From an uncultured Lachnospiraceae bacterium (GTDB lineage Bacteria; Bacillota; Clostridia; Lachnospirales; Lachnospiraceae), in contig CANRMI010000001.1 in NCBI GenBank assembly GCA_947631685.1, positions 310,001 through 374,000 on the forward strand: a stretch of 64,000 nt of DNA. Direction: 5' to 3'. Shown in pieces: positions 63,714-64,000 of this stretch. Numbering within the stretch: position 1 is the first letter of the stretch; every line of letters starts with the position of its first letter. The position numbers were made by a program, and so were the translations under genes. The notes under the pieces are model-generated. The model saw only the letters and a program-made list of their open reading frames with translations. It had not been told where the DNA came from and did not search any database.

Positions 63714-64000
63714 TTGGCAGAGAGCGGAAATAATAAAGTCACAAAGATCAAAAAATACCGAAAGCCACTCAATCTGAACGTGGGCATGGTGATTTTTGCG
63801 GTCATTTTTATTTATGTCTGCATCTGCATCGGCATGTACTTTAAGGACAATAATATCAAACCCTATGAGGTCAGGGAGGGATCTCTTTCCACCGACAATC
63901 TATATACGGGCATCATACTGCGGGAGGAAAACATCGTGACTGCCGCGGCGGCAGGGTACGTCAATTATTACGCCAGAGAGGGGCAGAGGGTGGCCGTTGG
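63714..64000 (+). CDS. HlyD-like membrane-fusion protein, N-terminal part
   Basis: The first 95 residues of a gene that runs off the window. A basic 25-residue start, one membrane helix at about 24-45 (MVIFAVIFIYVCICIGMYF), then EVREGSLSTDNLYTGIILREE and VTAAAAGYVNYYAREGQRVAVG, which is a lipoyl-like hairpin of the HlyD/membrane-fusion type. Such proteins lie near sepF and division genes in many clostridia, though the rest is not visible here. TTG 63714 has AAGGAG 7 nt upstream. Confidence 0.72.
   Translation, partial: MAESGNNKVTKIKKYRKPLNLNVGMVIFAVIFIYVCICIGMYFKDNNIKPYEVREGSLSTDNLYTGIILREENIVTAAAAGYVNYYAREGQRVAV

Overview
The window looks like chromosomal core sequence of a low-to-mid GC, endospore-lineage Firmicute, most likely a Lachnospiraceae-type clostridium. 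This rests on protein style and gene order: rex, yqfC-yqfD-phoH-(pgpH-like)-ybeY, mutS-mutL-miaA-ynbB, radC-mreBCD-mrdA-minCDE-rodA-mgsA, tepA-ftsK, and paired nfnA-nfnB. I see no rRNA, tRNA, CRISPR array, insertion sequence, prophage or riboswitch. Coding density is very high. No gene-free stretch exceeds 300 bases; the largest are 45375-45552 (divergent promoters) and 11998-12136 (a terminator). All genes are on the + strand except an ABC-F ATPase (538-2427) and a DUF6044-like membrane protein (43638-45374).

Layout. 1-3.9 kb: end of icd, an ABC-F ATPase, then divergent rex with a consensus promoter, and an unrecognised coiled-coil protein. 4-9.3 kb: NAD(P)HX repair enzyme, alanine racemase, a MazF/EndoA toxin without an adjacent antitoxin, yebC, and an O-acetylhomoserine sulfhydrylase. 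9.3-15.7 kb: a GtrB/DPM1-like glycosyltransferase, a polytopic protein with a charged repeat tail, tepA and ftsK. 15.7-24.3 kb: fhs-folD one-carbon genes, a zinc-ribbon/chitobiase-repeat membrane protein, electron-bifurcating nfnAB, a Dabb protein, rlmH and lgt. 24.4-29.8 kb: an ABC transporter whose FtsX-like permease carries a roughly 315-residue coiled coil, then pdp. 29.9-39.3 kb: yqfC, yqfD, phoH, a degenerate PgpH-like protein, ybeY, a SpoVB-like flippase, a BofC-like protein and two FAD oxidoreductases. 39.4-43.7 kb: proB-fau-proA and miaB. 45.5-52.4 kb: mutS, mutL, miaA, ynbB. 52.5-63.1 kb: a cell-shape and division cluster. 63.2-64 kb: a small P-loop protein and the start of a HlyD-like membrane protein.

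How the genes fit together. The strongest theme is wall growth and division: alr (D-Ala), lgt, mreBCD, mrdA, rodA, minCDE, a D,D-carboxypeptidase and ftsK. A second theme is redox and pyridine nucleotide handling: rex, nnrDE, nfnAB. A third is sporulation-type genes. Promoters were called by eye from -35/-10 matches with 17-nt spacing. Starts were chosen from ribosome binding sites and, for rex, from promoter position.

I did not find a clearly new multi-gene system. The items most worth following are a PgpH homologue that has lost its catalytic HD pair and sensor domain, the giant coiled-coil ABC permease, an EndoA toxin with no antitoxin gene beside it, and an uncharacterised coiled-coil protein between rex and nnrDE.
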